From: Komagataella phaffii GS115
Lineage: Eukaryota; Ascomycota; Pichiomycetes; Pichiales; Pichiaceae
NCBI RefSeq assembly: GCF_000027005.1
Contig: NC_012963.1
Coordinates: forward strand, 868,001-932,000
DNA: 64,000 nt
Direction: 5' to 3'
Shown here: piece by piece, positions 51,801 to 59,248 of the stretch
Layout: each line of letters begins with the position of its first letter
Numbering within the stretch: position 1 is the first letter of the stretch
Made by a program: the position numbers and the translations under genes
The notes under the pieces: model-generated
Seen by the model: the letters and a program-made list of their open reading frames with translations, nothing else
Databases searched by the model: none
What the model was told of the DNA's origin: nothing

Positions 51801-54662
51801 CGTCAGAGTACGGATACTAAAGTGGGGCTTCTGGTTTGCACCATCAACGAGTTTGTTGTCCTCAGCCAACTTCTTAGCTTCTAAATAGAATTGCGCAATA
51901 TCGTTTCCAACCCATTCGTCAGCCAACGAGTACTTACCCACATACTTGTCAATGATCATCAGCAAATCAGAAATATCTGAGTCAGGGGAATGTACCCACA
52001 ATTCGGTCCACCTTGAGCGGAAATTTGCAGGAAGGTTCTTCTTACCAACATCATTACCTGGATTCATGTTTCCGAACAACCTAAAGTCAGGATGAGCTTT
52101 GATAGGAGTGATGGATCCCTTTTCAGCTAAAACAATATTCCTATCATCAGTTTGAGTAGAGAGTAAATCAGAAATACATTCCAGGGTCTCTGGAGAGGCC
52201 AAATTGATTTCATCCAAAAGTAGCCAATACCCGTTACGTACAGCCTTCACTAAAGTCCCTTCGATAAATTGAAAAACAAATGAATTCTCCGTTTGGTTAC
52301 TTGTTTTTTCGAACTCTGAAACTTGTTCCAGAAAAAGATTCCATTTGTCCATCAATTGTCTTGATTCAGTCGAATTAAGCTTTCTCTTCTTAGTAGGACC
52401 TGATTCATCATCGCTTGAGGTATTCTCGTCAAAGAGACTCTTAGCCATTTTGTGAGCCTCTTTCCATAACTTGAAAACGTTTTTCCATTGGCTCTTGTTA
52501 AAACATTTGGCTAGAAGCTTCAAAAAACGGGCATTCTTTTTGACGGAGAATGATGCATAAAACAACTCTTCGAAAGTTTCCTGGATGGGAATTGCAAGTA
52601 ACTTAGTATTGACTGGTTTATAACCACCTAATAGGTCACCTACTTCAGTTTGTTGTGAGACATTGATAGCCACTATTTTCTTGTTGAGCTGTTTGGCAAT
52701 ATGCTGAACGACAGTGGTTTTACCAGTACCTGTTTCACCAACTAGCAAAACGGGTTCTGCCATAGAAACGGCAACAGATATTTGCTCCATTAATCTTAAT
52801 GCATGATTGGTTTTGGCAAAGCTGGAACTGCCTGAGTTATTATTTTTGTACATGGAAATTGTTTTGGTCTTGGACAAGTGTGCTCTTCCAATTTTTAGAC
52901 TATCACCCAAGTCCTGATAAACTGGTACATACTTGGATAATAGCAGCGTAATTTTAGAAGATGGTATATTGAGGCAAAGCCCAATCTCCGAAATAATATA
53001 TTCCAGAGCTGGTAGCTCCGGTATAGAGCTGCAGAAACAGTCCACAGCTTCTTGGAATATGGAGTCATAAACGTCATCAGCTATAAGATCATCAGAGCTG
53101 GTAATTCCGGCCAAGGCCAATAATCTTTCTGTGCGGGAACATAATTTGACCAAGTCTGTCAATGAGAGGATTCGTAGCTGATGACCTTTGTTCATGGTGA
53201 TAAACCCTCTGGTAGAAAATATTTCAGTGCACCTTAGGAAGCAGTTAATAATTTGAGGGAGGAATCTGTTTACTGTTGGGAACTTGTGGGTTAAAATGGA
53301 CGACAAATCTTCTGTCTCTAACTGTGGGAGTAAAACTATCTTCCATAACCTCATTCCAATAATATCAGGAATTATGGATGAGTTGGCTGGTTGCCTAATA
53401 GTTGAAATGATTTGGAACCCAGTAGTTGCTGTAATTACTTCACCTCTGGAAGGGATAGTGAGCTCTTTCTTTTCCAGCAAACTTAAGAGGATCGAAAGAA
53501 CTTCGGTGGGAGCTTTGTCAATATCTTCTACCAGGATCCACTTTCCTTGCTTAACAGCGGTGGTCAAAATACCGTCTTTCCAAACAAAACTTCCAGGTGT
53601 TGTTCCTGAAGTATACGTACCCAGAAGCATCTTGGAATCAGTCTGTTCGTTGAGATGCACCTTGATGATATCTTTTGAGGTGTCCATGTTTAATTGCTTA
53701 GCCAATTCATTAACTAGAAAGGATTTTCCTGAGCCTGGTTTCCCTACGATCATGAATGGGGAACCTTGCTGAACATTAATAGCCATGTTCTTCAAAGCTG
53801 TCAAACTTTTCTGGATAGGAACTAAATCCGGAACTTGATTCAGTTTGGAAACGTGGGAATAAGGGATAAGAATTCCTCCAACCGATGTAATATTAGAGCT
53901 AAGGTGAGTTTGTTGCACAATAAATGATCCGTCTTTAAACTCAGGTTCGGGTATAGAAGTGAATCTTGAAAGTCTATTAGCTTCCAAGATGCTCAGGAAA
54001 CGAAATGATACATCGATATCACCTTCCAAAGATCCCTTGGCCTCTTGAACGTTGAATGAAATCATCATTTCATCTACTACCTGCTCAGAAAAGTTTAAGA
54101 CCGAAGACAGTAGTTGGATCAATAAATATCTGTTCACTTCGTTCGTGGACTGGTTCTCCAAACTCTGATAGAGAATTACAGGATCTATGTGTTTTTTGAA
54201 TCTGTGTGTATCATGGACCAATAACCTGTGAAAAGCAATCAAAATTGTCTGTAGTTCTTCCTGGGAAATTTGCTGGTTGGAAATAAAATTCAACGGGTTA
54301 TGTTTGTTAAGGAAGGAATCAATGAGAACAGTCACTCCATCCAGCAGTTGAATCACTCTAGCGGAAGTAGCCAAAACATCTGAACCAGGGATATTTCTTT
54401 TTCTGGAAGTTCGAAAAGAGTTTTCCAATTCCTGGTTGGACAATAGTCTTCCAATAATGTCAATGTAAATAGGTTTAAAGCCATATAATAGTGGTAATGT
54501 CAGGGCGTCATTTAGTGACAACATGGCCAGCGTATTCAACGTTTGGGGCACGCTCTCATTTTCTAACAAGAATGGAGCCGGAAGTGGTAAATCCAGCTTG
54601 TTGAAGTACTCTTTGAACTTGTTCAATGAGTCTTGTAGGTCTAACCTTATAGGATTATCCAT
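39810..54662 (-). CDS. MDN1: Midasin, giant dynein-like AAA ATPase of 60S assembly
   Basis: 4950 aa, against 4910 in S. cerevisiae; uninterrupted. Six AAA modules carry Walker A motifs near residues 305 (GKPGSGKS), 641 (GETGTGKT), 1075 (GPTSSGKT), 1362 (GETGCGKT), 1747 (GSPGVGKT) and 2056 (GATDSGKS). A helical linker of about 1700 residues follows, then an Asp/Glu-rich tail (about 4070-4660) and the C-terminal MIDAS domain with the metal site DDSKSMSES near 4750. The family pulls Rsa4 and Ytm1 off pre-60S particles by binding their UBL domains through MIDAS. A PAC-like GATGAGCT lies 216 bp upstream of the start. Confidence 0.98.
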   Translation of the reverse strand: MDNPIRLDLQDSLNKFKEYFNKLDLPLPAPFLLENESVPQTLNTLAMLSLNDALTLPLLYGFKPIYIDIIGRLLSNQELENSFRTSRKRNIPGSDVLATSARVIQLLDGVTVLIDSFLNKHNPLNFISNQQISQEELQTILIAFHRLLVHDTHRFKKHIDPVILYQSLENQSTNEVNRYLLIQLLSSVLNFSEQVVDEMMISFNVQEAKGSLEGDIDVSFRFLSILEANRLSRFTSIPEPEFKDGSFIVQQTHLSSNITSVGGILIPYSHVSKLNQVPDLVPIQKSLTALKNMAINVQQGSPFMIVGKPGSGKSFLVNELAKQLNMDTSKDIIKVHLNEQTDSKMLLGTYTSGTTPGSFVWKDGILTTAVKQGKWILVEDIDKAPTEVLSILLSLLEKKELTIPSRGEVITATTGFQIISTIRQPANSSIIPDIIGMRLWKIVLLPQLETEDLSSILTHKFPTVNRFLPQIINCFLRCTEIFSTRGFITMNKGHQLRILSLTDLVKLCSRTERLLALAGITSSDDLIADDVYDSIFQEAVDCFCSSIPELPALEYIISEIGLCLNIPSSKITLLLSKYVPVYQDLGDSLKIGRAHLSKTKTISMYKNNNSGSSSFAKTNHALRLMEQISVAVSMAEPVLLVGETGTGKTTVVQHIAKQLNKKIVAINVSQQTEVGDLLGGYKPVNTKLLAIPIQETFEELFYASFSVKKNARFLKLLAKCFNKSQWKNVFKLWKEAHKMAKSLFDENTSSDDESGPTKKRKLNSTESRQLMDKWNLFLEQVSEFEKTSNQTENSFVFQFIEGTLVKAVRNGYWLLLDEINLASPETLECISDLLSTQTDDRNIVLAEKGSITPIKAHPDFRLFGNMNPGNDVGKKNLPANFRSRWTELWVHSPDSDISDLLMIIDKYVGKYSLADEWVGNDIAQFYLEAKKLAEDNKLVDGANQKPHFSIRTLTRSLIYVTDIVSIYGLRRSLYEAFCMSFLTLLDADSEKILRPLVIKYTISRVKNFRKLITQCPPNPSDVNNPDEYVQFRHYWMKHGPGEVRPQPHYIITPFVEKNMLNLVRATSIRRFPVLIQGPTSSGKTSMIKYLANITGHKFVRINNHEHTDLQEYLGSYVSDDNGKLAFKEGVLVEALRKGYWIVLDELNLAPTDVLEALNRLLDDNRELFIPETQEFVTPHPDFMLFATQNPPGIYGGRKVLSRAFRNRFLELHYDDIPQDELEIILKERCQIAPSYATKIVQVYQQLSLQRQSTRLFEQKNSFATLRDLFRWAEREAIGYEQLAANGYMLLAERVRRQEEKLVVKETLETVMKVRLDMDQYYKELENPKILQMETPIVWTKAMRRLAVLVSTALKNHEPILLVGETGCGKTSICQLLAELLRKELIIVNAHQNTETGDLLGAQRPIRNRSELQTKVSKNITDLFNEAGISYHESATLQDLLDIFDSINKFEGISEERIKSVEAQRASLNILFEWTDGPLVQAMKNGEFFLLDEISLADDSVLERLNSVLEPEKTLLLAEKGAENSFIQADKGFEFLATMNPGGDYGKKELSPALRNRFTEIFVPSMDDLEDVHRIVASKLIEEASQYVEAIVKFSEYYALKVGNGNRTNGVISLRDILAWVNFINTTVRKRNVSPEAALIHGCCLTFIDALGTNNTASFSENPDSLAKMKLSFVKTISELSGMNLLPYYEEEVSVELLEDRVKFGQFYLPRVPLTQESVSFNLKAPTTAKNAMRVTRALQVHKPILLEGSPGVGKTSLVTALAKVTGNLLTRINLSEQTDLLDLFGSDAPAEGGQTGEFVWRDAPFLRAMKKGEWVLLDEMNLASQSVLEGLNACLDHRGEAYIPELDKTFPCHPNFVVFAAQNPQYQGGGRKGLPKSFINRFTVVYVEMLSEQDLNLISQHLYPKIDPEISAKLIKFISSLESEIVLNRTWGSEGGPWEFNLRDTLRWLQLYSEPTVSTTVTPGDYLDIVIGQRFRNEKDRTQVKKLFTSVFGEKPKRPSFFALSKTFVESGRIVSRRRDLIHSVPNQKLYSLQCNYPILESLLICINHAWPVILTGATDSGKSAVIQYAAGLIGSNVHQFSMNSDIDSMDILGGYEQVDLMRGVSSICNSINSLLLDLVAVSLKDRSVSTSVASNILSLLQAISSNTVNTDNFNVFVQDLSTVAAVIASPEFDELIQECILFEKKIQDTKTVKFEWFDGLLVKAVEQGDWLILDNANLCNASVLDRLNSLLEPNGVLVVNESSSVNGEPRIIVPHKNFRLFITTNPKYGELSRAMRNRCIEIFLPSLEVRASKYDRTLLGDEYSKEYNQAQTLEQEIAHLEISKANSVPISKFVNLLNSESMNFARLVDFIIQSSHQLISPAVAFSLLQLATTHSFEKLSDTICSSLWFSRNVKANCNKISDYLSQFKLLGLMGNVFKIYDSAIVPALNDKDAIDYQKTQYLNPTVNPFLLDSISRIYPYVDSVEANLIYVVGSFLVQAERTLSTLVSRSITKKLNDLNYLERSAAVNNGREVRNAPPINIFKFLKDIQIFLTNSFIEAASSLFSTSDFYTDIFELQVIWIQLYELVQKQDEAKIRVFQQLVTSWFQKCSGNPVVSSLAKDSTSDLNEFNSSLALTRGFSIEKIWESFRTTYPSSEVSWSSYEAVCKLSKDFDSIAQEQFSENANMVQQLRLLLIELHSDSFNLDIESEDFDEMQKKLTEGIEKFQEVSSGFINKRKHTYRSLFQSLLAMSKLPVTKDDAGPEFFRIAHEANMSTELLFKALSEDDLKPFPRLFHFLWTDETGAKSHVSKLFTDELFREILTCSFTLTETEGKDVAQNLVDFSLLTQSLIKQSPSILEHKFSVVASLLRKWTFSIILSHTSKNSSEYQFVQSISTAPSLSEDDISKVAQIYSGFEHQEAQVFTEFIHPVLIALNSTLDSGSLGKAFVSFALGTIQLYVPSSPHDPAITDHVIYDLYHEQLKLVSSICESLDTAAHVSGFDVNAFSEKNRVSIESSLVPSKPQVYRPKCSIDALFEDWNSFVDSSAATHPVQRLVQSLEDSMELFSKKVDMFQRNASQFLDRLQRNHSRYADLNDILAGYIYSLKFGFDLLNVHASVPSAPLDVLAPIDATVLSSATDIVSFFDPINSYLKNRPLNESDVESVYVFFMKIYFSHADEALDDVLIKSFQGLYYRWSLFNIKKKEEESLTNGVFKYAAPEFDGEEEYKTMFPDYEEVVDYQEKVNTDVSKDDVYYEVASAYIEGFAGKRSDLNSLISEGSKISQLLNLGLNHSAGDISSSKLASLAVLVSNSLNEFNKPAQFDNFYFGFSSSQTKLADSVIQKLQYSILPLLKQWPEHAVLQQIHSLCDDLLSFPVKTPIAQLLQKVEHIYVAVAEWEKYAHSKISLKAHNADVINLVVSWRKLELSSWQSIFEDEDKKIEKNIGKWWFHLFELTILPIIKEEYVDLFSIVTALNVFLSQTTLGEFELRVRLIEAFANHANMMAPQSKLASTLNNMVTFYEQFLPNIRDQLAVKRRELEKKVKEMIILTSFKDVNVHALQQSSRHSHAKLFRIVKKYRELLAVGVSGVIESGLSANTKVVLNAPVFSKKPFDRVIFEKAAQECLKIPSYNRRPEILKGTVVLDRVSSLIQTADEYGSFTLYEYAKEILQEMERLKKQTPNEATEENKKIVGQLKSQKRKLLSDTLKEVRRLGLKLHVTPNVSKELASVNQILSDATSFRKLEIAGTDGYFFRVLDLFPRLRASVAEMNEEVPVSDGQKALAAVENLMYHVLRSRNSLNALVNAKNEISSYQKEFQDMSSLDVINPASPCSASSFLASKSAIKSCFEWIPKILNFASTVLQSSTALTGLKSVDVFGSFGNEFEKFQLHNKNLLTTEEISTVNLFNKKVDELHERLLLWKRENPLLAFVADLVIHCITSKKNIRLDTSDSFTTTDLDTLQHLFSDLTKSLIVVFQKFMDLYKVPIVEDDDGSFKSTYQNVSKEVKLLHSSAILGKIRLLFEKLQSIGATDFKFATALNANICPLLTQYYNLILTLLNKQQELYVKNSHALFILTNCVYTLTKEGFCSPQSPDQTNDPGNMQDGTGLGDGDGATNSKDIDDDEDFSEQAQEANKEKDDNNDDEAEDKEDDAVDIEGDMAGDLEESKEKDNDDEDNENSEDDEDKEMDEELDDIDDLDPNAVDEKMWEDEAQEDSKEKDSDKMPDNSKNDDDNMEAMEEDTKDNQNRENPNKQDENDSLEDKDEQEDNAQNEGEEQEEEEEEDVGEQEDEVKNDDGEKLDDFVPDVETLELPDDLQLEGEDDKDDTENDNESQPDDAFDDPMNMDVELEENNHKDGDEEEEEEEEEEDDEENGSEDEGNDEVEAPSMSEEKAEEEAQEEGDENMGEDKNQNIDEDPALDSETELNPIKDEEEQEETNDPAKEEEAVEGLDGVDEEGGQQDNIDDDAAVKQEAGISSEGAEAAASEERDDMGASGGAAETQAQDEIEENADNTQDPSSNEAKESLKQLGDSLKEYHRRRQEIKEANDVDDSTEQNTHNQPDEYQHLNGENTELETQALGAADKDQIQTIDDNMAIDDEETMTENLDTEQEQNPDKENDTASAEDIDDHAADGNQDMEGDNRKATIGERKINDFELGELMEFSDNETEDEADKNEIEELNVLDMANEDDAAPRTLDEARDLWRHSDLATQDLAANLCEQLRLILEPTVATKLRGDYKTGKRLNMKRIIPYIASQFRKDKIWLRRTKPSKRQHQIMIAVDDSKSMSESKSVELAFHSIALVAKALTQLESGSLSVVRFGEDTKVVHPFNRPFTPESGAHVFQWFDFQQTKTDIQKMCSQTLKLFNEVKADADDLWQLQIILSDGVCEDHATVQRLVRRAREDKIMLVFVVIDGINSNESILDMSQVQYVPDANGNMQLKVERYLDTFPFEFYVVVHNINELPEMLSLILRQFFSEIAGM
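41638..41666. repeat. (TCT)n microsatellite inside MDN1
   Basis: About ten trinucleotide units coding for the longest poly-Glu run of the acidic tail. A likely site of length variation between strains. Confidence 0.85.
41893..41914. repeat. Second (TCT)n microsatellite inside MDN1
   Basis: About seven trinucleotide units encoding EEEEEE in the acidic tail. Confidence 0.8.
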
Positions 54663-54877
54663 AGTGAAATCTAGAACCAGACAATCAAATGCAAGAGAAA
54701 AAATTGTGTAAGAATAAAATGCAGTCTTAGTGGAAATGCTGTGCTTGCTCTGTGGTCTGAATCACTCTATGTTGTAGCGTGATTGATGTTCAAAAGACTC
54801 TGTAGCTAGTATACCTGATGAGCCTTAGAAATACAAAAAAAAAATATTATAATGTAGCCCGCGCACGACTTTTGGGT

Positions 54878-54885
54878 GATGAGCT
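54878..54885. promoter_or_regulatory. PAC-like element GATGAGCT before MDN1
   Basis: It resembles the PAC motif (GCGATGAG) of ribosome-biogenesis promoters, followed by TGAAAAGTTT. It lies 216 bp upstream of the MDN1 ATG. Confidence 0.35.
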
Positions 54886-55029
54886 GAAAAGTTTAACGGA
54901 TGGCCAGGGTGCTTTAGTTAGAAGCCTGGTTAACCTGTCAGAAGCAGTGACGAACTCATTATAAGGTCTATAACGAATGAAACTGGTATCATGGACCGTG
55001 GTCACCATTCATACGTGCTAGAAAACCTC

Positions 55030-55050
55030 GTGAGCGATGGTAACGCTCAC
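55030..55050. repeat. Perfect 7-bp hairpin with 7-nt loop
   Basis: GTGAGCG (55030-55036), loop ATGGTAA, CGCTCAC (55044-55050). The loop contains the ATG of the doubtful ORF at 55037. Confidence 0.6.
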
Positions 55051-55243
55051 TAGACTTCGTCCTAACCTAAGACTACTTCCTAGCAAAAAGGTGAGAGAAG
55101 ACACTACAACTTACAACCTACTGGCTTACTACCTAATAGCTGGAGACTTTGATTATTTGTTTGATTTTTTTTCCAATTTTCTGCCTGAACAAAACTTAAA
55201 TACAATGTCAGCTAACAACCACGACGAGGCCTCATCATACTGA
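55037..55243 (+). CDS. Doubtful small ORF, 68 aa
   Basis: It begins MVTLTRLRPNLRLLPSKKVRE (basic, presequence-like), followed by an aromatic stretch (FDYLFDFFSNFL). No family recognised. Its start codon sits in the loop of a perfect hairpin. Probably non-coding, but it could be a short mitochondrial protein. Confidence 0.2.
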   Translation: MVTLTRLRPNLRLLPSKKVREDTTTYNLLAYYLIAGDFDYLFDFFSNFLPEQNLNTMSANNHDEASSY

Positions 55244-55507
55244 CAGCTCCAGAAAGTACCACAATAGTGATACCCCCCTAACGAAACTTCCAGCTAAACA
55301 AACTCCGTAATAATCATAAGCTTTTTATCTAGTTTGCTTGTAAAATTGGAACCCAGTACAGAGTAAAAAATGGGACCAGAGTGTTGGCAAACGGGTCAGG
55401 TGGAGAAAAAATGGAAAAAAAATGAAAGTCAAATCAAATATCAAAAACCAGCTGGAAGTCAAACCATCTTTCATCAAAACCGTTTAAATATCTCAATTAT
55501 TACACAT

Positions 55508-56005
55508 TTAGTTTTCTGGGATATCAATCTCACCAGCATCGATAGCCTCGATGACGTCGTGAGGGTTCTTTTGGTCTACACGGCATCCAACAGATTGAGC
55601 GGTACCCAAGATCTCCTTGGTGACGGAAGCCAAGTTCTTACCGAAAGACTTGTCTCTCATCTGTCTAGCAATGTCAATGATCTCTTCCAATGGGATGTTA
55701 CCACTGTGCTTGACGTTCTTCTCCTTCTTTCTGTCTCTTGGGGGCTCCTTCAAAGCAGTAATGACTAAAGAAGAGGCGGATGGAACAACGGAGGCAACAG
55801 CTTGACGGTTCTGGATTCTCAATTGGACGGTGACCTTGATACCCTTGAACTTGGTGGTAGCCTTAGCAATGTCTTCACCGATCTTCTTTGGTGACAGACC
55901 CAAAGGACCGATCTTTGGGGCCAAAGCGGCAGAAGCACCGATTTCACCACCAACGGCTCTCAGGTAGATAAACTTAACTTCAGATGGGTCGAACTTTGGA
56001 GGCAT
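55508..56005 (-). CDS. RPL12: 60S ribosomal protein uL11
   Basis: 165 aa, the same length as yeast Rpl12. It starts [20 protein letters not shown], and the N-terminal domain includes [18 protein letters not shown]. It forms the base of the P-stalk, where GTPase factors bind. Codon bias is very strong, like RPL1. Its 5' leader shows a possible intron (separate entry). Confidence 0.98.
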   Translation of the reverse strand: MPPKFDPSEVKFIYLRAVGGEIGASAALAPKIGPLGLSPKKIGEDIAKATTKFKGIKVTVQLRIQNRQAVASVVPSASSLVITALKEPPRDRKKEKNVKHSGNIPLEEIIDIARQMRDKSFGKNLASVTKEILGTAQSVGCRVDQKNPHDVIEAIDAGEIDIPEN

Positions 56006-56012
56006 CTTGTTT

Positions 56013-56139
56013 CTGTGAGGAGTTACTAGGAAAGAAAAAAATGGATGGTGATTTTTTCATTTTCAGAATATTCTTCGCGAGGAAATCGGGGGGAGGTTTT
56101 TCTCACGGCACTGAAAAGACAACTACCAGGGAGACTTAC
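56013..56139 (-). other. RPL12: Possible RPL12 5' UTR intron (127 nt)
   Basis: Donor GTAAGT at 56139-56134, branch-like TAGTAAC, and acceptor CACAG seven bases before the RPL12 ATG. The branch point differs by one base from TACTAAC. A second acceptor, CCTAG, lies slightly upstream. It does not affect the protein. Confidence 0.35.
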
Positions 56140-56351
56140 TTGTTGGAAGGAGAGTGAGGCTGGAAATATGATTCGCGAAGGAGCTTTGAAAGTTTACATG
56201 TGAAGTATCGAGTCCGGTCAGATCATTACGCTAAGTGTTAGAATTTCACAGTCACAAATCCAGGTGACCAGAATTTTGGTGATAAGATGAGCTCGTATAG
56301 TTCGTACTGGTTCAAGGAACATGGATGGAAGACCGACTGACCGATGGCTTT

Positions 56352-56374
56352 AACCACCTGTTTTCCAGGTGGTT
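56352..56374. repeat. Perfect 9-bp inverted repeat (hairpin)
   Basis: AACCACCTG (56352-56360), loop TTTTC, CAGGTGGTT (56366-56374). Located about 350 bp upstream of RPL12 and 250 bp downstream of MAK10. Confidence 0.65.
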
Positions 56375-56623
56375 GGGTGTTCAAAGTCGTTAGTCAAAAT
56401 TGTCGTGCTCAAAAGGGATCTTGGTAGACTCTTATCCAACCTTTCATTAAATAATAACTATTGTACAAAGGCTCAAAGTCAACCGATTCCTCGCTCTGCT
56501 TAACGATTTGATCCGTAGTCAAAGAAATACACTGGGCGGAGACTCCACTTGGGGGCTGGCATGGCCATTCACTATCATACTCCAAAGCTGTACAAGAAAG
56601 ACCACTACATAACTATCACTTCC

Positions 56624-58897
56624 TCATATGTTTAATCTCCGCAGGCGGAAAAACCGATGGTATTGGGCTCTGCTCAATGAAACATCGTATGCTTGATTGC
56701 TTGGATTCTCCTTCAGGCATTGAGTTACAAACTCAGCATCTTTAATTTTCTTGTTAACTTTAGTGGAAAATACAGCCACGCCAATACTGGATCGGAGTAT
56801 TTGGTCTACTCCCCTTTCGTAATCTGCCTTGAAACGACCCCGAGATGGATGAATCTTTTTCAGCTGGGATGCTGCAGTTTTAACTTCAGTTGTTAATTGG
56901 CGAACAGCAGAGCTACAACGAAAACAAATATCTTGCACTCGCTCCCTTTCCGTCCTAAACCGTAGACTACCCTCAGCTATTTCATCCGCAAAGTTCTGAA
57001 AATGCTGTATACTCGGCAATTGGGGTATACCAACTGACGAAAACGGTTTCATTCTCAATTGGTACAACAATTGTGGAGTAGTTCGATTGTATTTTGGAAG
57101 TTTCAAAAGTTTTAGGTTATCCAGTATAGTCCATGTGTACTGCTGAGCTTGCGCTAGTGTCTTAAACACTATAGTCTCTTGAATGAGGAAATTAATATGA
57201 TCTAAAGTCTTTTTCCAGATATCCTTACTTTCACCTTCAGCTTTGGACAATTTATACTTGGCGACATCTTTCATGCGAGCGATATGAGACTCCAAGGTGG
57301 AGAGAAGATATAACCCATACCAATACATTTGGTACATCTCCCAGGGTTTGTAGATCTCTAACTCAATGCCCCTGAATACAACTTGAACCATGGAATCGAG
57401 TTTCATGTAATAAACGTACGAGGATAAGGGCATGACAGGTAGTTCAGACAAAGACCCGTCGGGTTGAATAGATTTGAATGTGTCCTCTAAACCATAATCA
57501 TCGGGCAGTGATGTTTCTAGATCGTCAGCAGTTACCTGTATTGTATCCCAAACTACTACAGAATCCAAAAAAAAATCTCTCTGCTTACTCGGATTCTGCA
57601 AAAATGATTGAATCCATGAAATGTAGGTCTTTTCCATTTCCTGCAACAATGAAGATGCTCTGGCTTTTATCGCCCTATCATTTGTCAGTTTATCATCTTC
57701 CAACAATGATAAGACAACAGATTCTCCTGCTGTCAAACTTGAAAGGTCTTGCTTTAAGAACTCCGAAACAGGTATTGCTCCTAATATCAGTCCATCTCTT
57801 AGGAGTATTGATTCTAAAAACAATGCAGCCACAATATGAGTTGACGTGTGTTCTTGGTCAGGCAATTTTTCATTTCTTTTTGATCCAAAGATATATAGTC
57901 GGTTCCTTAAATCTGCAGCATCCTGAAAGCATAGGACGTCCATCGCCAACTTGAGGTCGTCAAAAAGATAATGCAAGTATGAAATGCAAATAGTAAATGA
58001 ATGCATTTTAATGGGGCGGGGAGGAAAGATGTTGTTCTTTCGTTTTTGAATTCCCCTTGTGAACAAATGGGGTATCTGGGGAATGGAGTCAATGTAGTCG
58101 TTTTCTTCGGACAGTTTGTCAATGAACCCAGTAGCCTCGTGAAGAAAGAGGGTATCCTGGAAATCACCTTGATTAACGCTTGCTGACAAAGGGTATAGCA
58201 TTTGCAGCCTTTTCAATATGTCAAAATAAAGCTGCAAAACTTTACTGTTTTTGTCATCTCTCTTCTCTAGTAAGCTGTAAGCAGAGTTTACCAAGTCCGC
58301 AACGTCCTTCTGAGGGAATTGAAGGAGCAAGTCAATGTTCAAATCCATGGATACACGGTTTAAGTCTTCCTCATCTTTCAAGACGGGGATATTTAAAACA
58401 AATGCTGTGAAATTTAAAACTCCAATCAAGTACGCTCTCAAAATTCTGTAAGTAAAAGAGTCAGATTGATCCAGTTTATTAGAATACTGAAGATTAGAGA
58501 CCTGAAAAATCTTTTCCACGATAGTTGATGATGACAACAAAGCTGAGAACCGGGTCAGGATCTCTTCAATATACCTGCAAGAGAATAAGGTCACGGGGAG
58601 AGAGCTGCTATCCAGCCAAGTAACCAGACAACTGGTGATATTAGCCACTACTCTGACAGTCTCATCCAAAGTGAGGTCCCGGTCACAATCGTAGGACTCG
58701 TCTTCAATAAGACCAGTGTCTAGAGCTGGGTTCAGGATCTCTTTGGCATCGGTTCCCTCCATCAGATCCAAAGATTCCAATTTGACAATGTTCCCATGCT
58801 TGACATTTTTGGCAGTTTCAAAGAATTGTTGAGTGATATCTACCCAACTGTCTAACTCGAGGTTATTAAGCTCTGCAGGGTTAGTATGACGCGACAT
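56624..58897 (-). CDS. MAK10: NatC N-terminal acetyltransferase auxiliary subunit
   Basis: 757 aa, against 733 in S. cerevisiae. The conserved N-terminal block DLTLDETVRVVANI...TWLDSSSLPVTLFSCRYI (about 74-110) is typical of Mak10/Naa35. The rest is an all-helical scaffold, including MKPFSSVGIPQLPS in the last quarter. With Mak3 (catalytic) and Mak31, the NatC complex acetylates proteins starting Met-Leu/Ile/Phe/Trp at the ribosome. No introns. Its promoter lies in the G-rich 351-bp gap before ATP5. Confidence 0.93.
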   Translation of the reverse strand: MSRHTNPAELNNLELDSWVDITQQFFETAKNVKHGNIVKLESLDLMEGTDAKEILNPALDTGLIEDESYDCDRDLTLDETVRVVANITSCLVTWLDSSSLPVTLFSCRYIEEILTRFSALLSSSTIVEKIFQVSNLQYSNKLDQSDSFTYRILRAYLIGVLNFTAFVLNIPVLKDEEDLNRVSMDLNIDLLLQFPQKDVADLVNSAYSLLEKRDDKNSKVLQLYFDILKRLQMLYPLSASVNQGDFQDTLFLHEATGFIDKLSEENDYIDSIPQIPHLFTRGIQKRKNNIFPPRPIKMHSFTICISYLHYLFDDLKLAMDVLCFQDAADLRNRLYIFGSKRNEKLPDQEHTSTHIVAALFLESILLRDGLILGAIPVSEFLKQDLSSLTAGESVVLSLLEDDKLTNDRAIKARASSLLQEMEKTYISWIQSFLQNPSKQRDFFLDSVVVWDTIQVTADDLETSLPDDYGLEDTFKSIQPDGSLSELPVMPLSSYVYYMKLDSMVQVVFRGIELEIYKPWEMYQMYWYGLYLLSTLESHIARMKDVAKYKLSKAEGESKDIWKKTLDHINFLIQETIVFKTLAQAQQYTWTILDNLKLLKLPKYNRTTPQLLYQLRMKPFSSVGIPQLPSIQHFQNFADEIAEGSLRFRTERERVQDICFRCSSAVRQLTTEVKTAASQLKKIHPSRGRFKADYERGVDQILRSSIGVAVFSTKVNKKIKDAEFVTQCLKENPSNQAYDVSLSRAQYHRFFRLRRLNI

Positions 58898-59248
58898 TGA
58901 TGGCTGAAAGACGTGGTCACTTACGATCCGATATCTCTCCTAGCATGGGGATGGAAAGTTTAGGTGACTCTACTCTTATATCACCTTACTAAAAAAAGGC
59001 GATGATCGAGATGGCCTTGAGGGGGAGGGGGGAAAAAAATCAGTCGCCTAGAAGGAGAAGGGGAAGAGATTATATTTATCTAGAAGGAACTTTCGAGGGC
59101 TGAAGGGAGGAGGGGGGCTAGCCATATTTGTCTTACAACAAACAACTTCATGTGGACACAATCCGTACGTCTTACCTGTGCCCTCACTCTTACCCACTAC
59201 AACGCTTATCACTTTACCATTCTAATCATAATATGTGTACGATGTCAT
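58898..59248. other. Intergenic: MAK10 promoter and ATP5 3' flank, G-rich
   Basis: Runs of G (59020-59032, two runs of five and six; 59061-59064; 59104-59118) are concentrated on the plus strand and include AGGGG stress-element cores. No ORF or RNA gene seen. Confidence 0.55.

Larger units (their letters stand above)
54663..55507. other. Intergenic: MDN1 promoter and RPL12 3' flank
   Basis: 845 bp. It holds an A-run (54834-54845), a PAC-like GATGAGCT (54878-54885), a perfect hairpin (55030-55050) and a doubtful 68-codon ORF (55037-55243). No tRNA signature was found. Confidence 0.55.
56006..56623. other. Intergenic: RPL12 promoter and MAK10 3' flank
   Basis: 618 bp, no credible ORF. A possible 5' UTR intron occupies 56013-56139, and a perfect 9-bp hairpin lies at 56352-56374. 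Confidence 0.55.
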
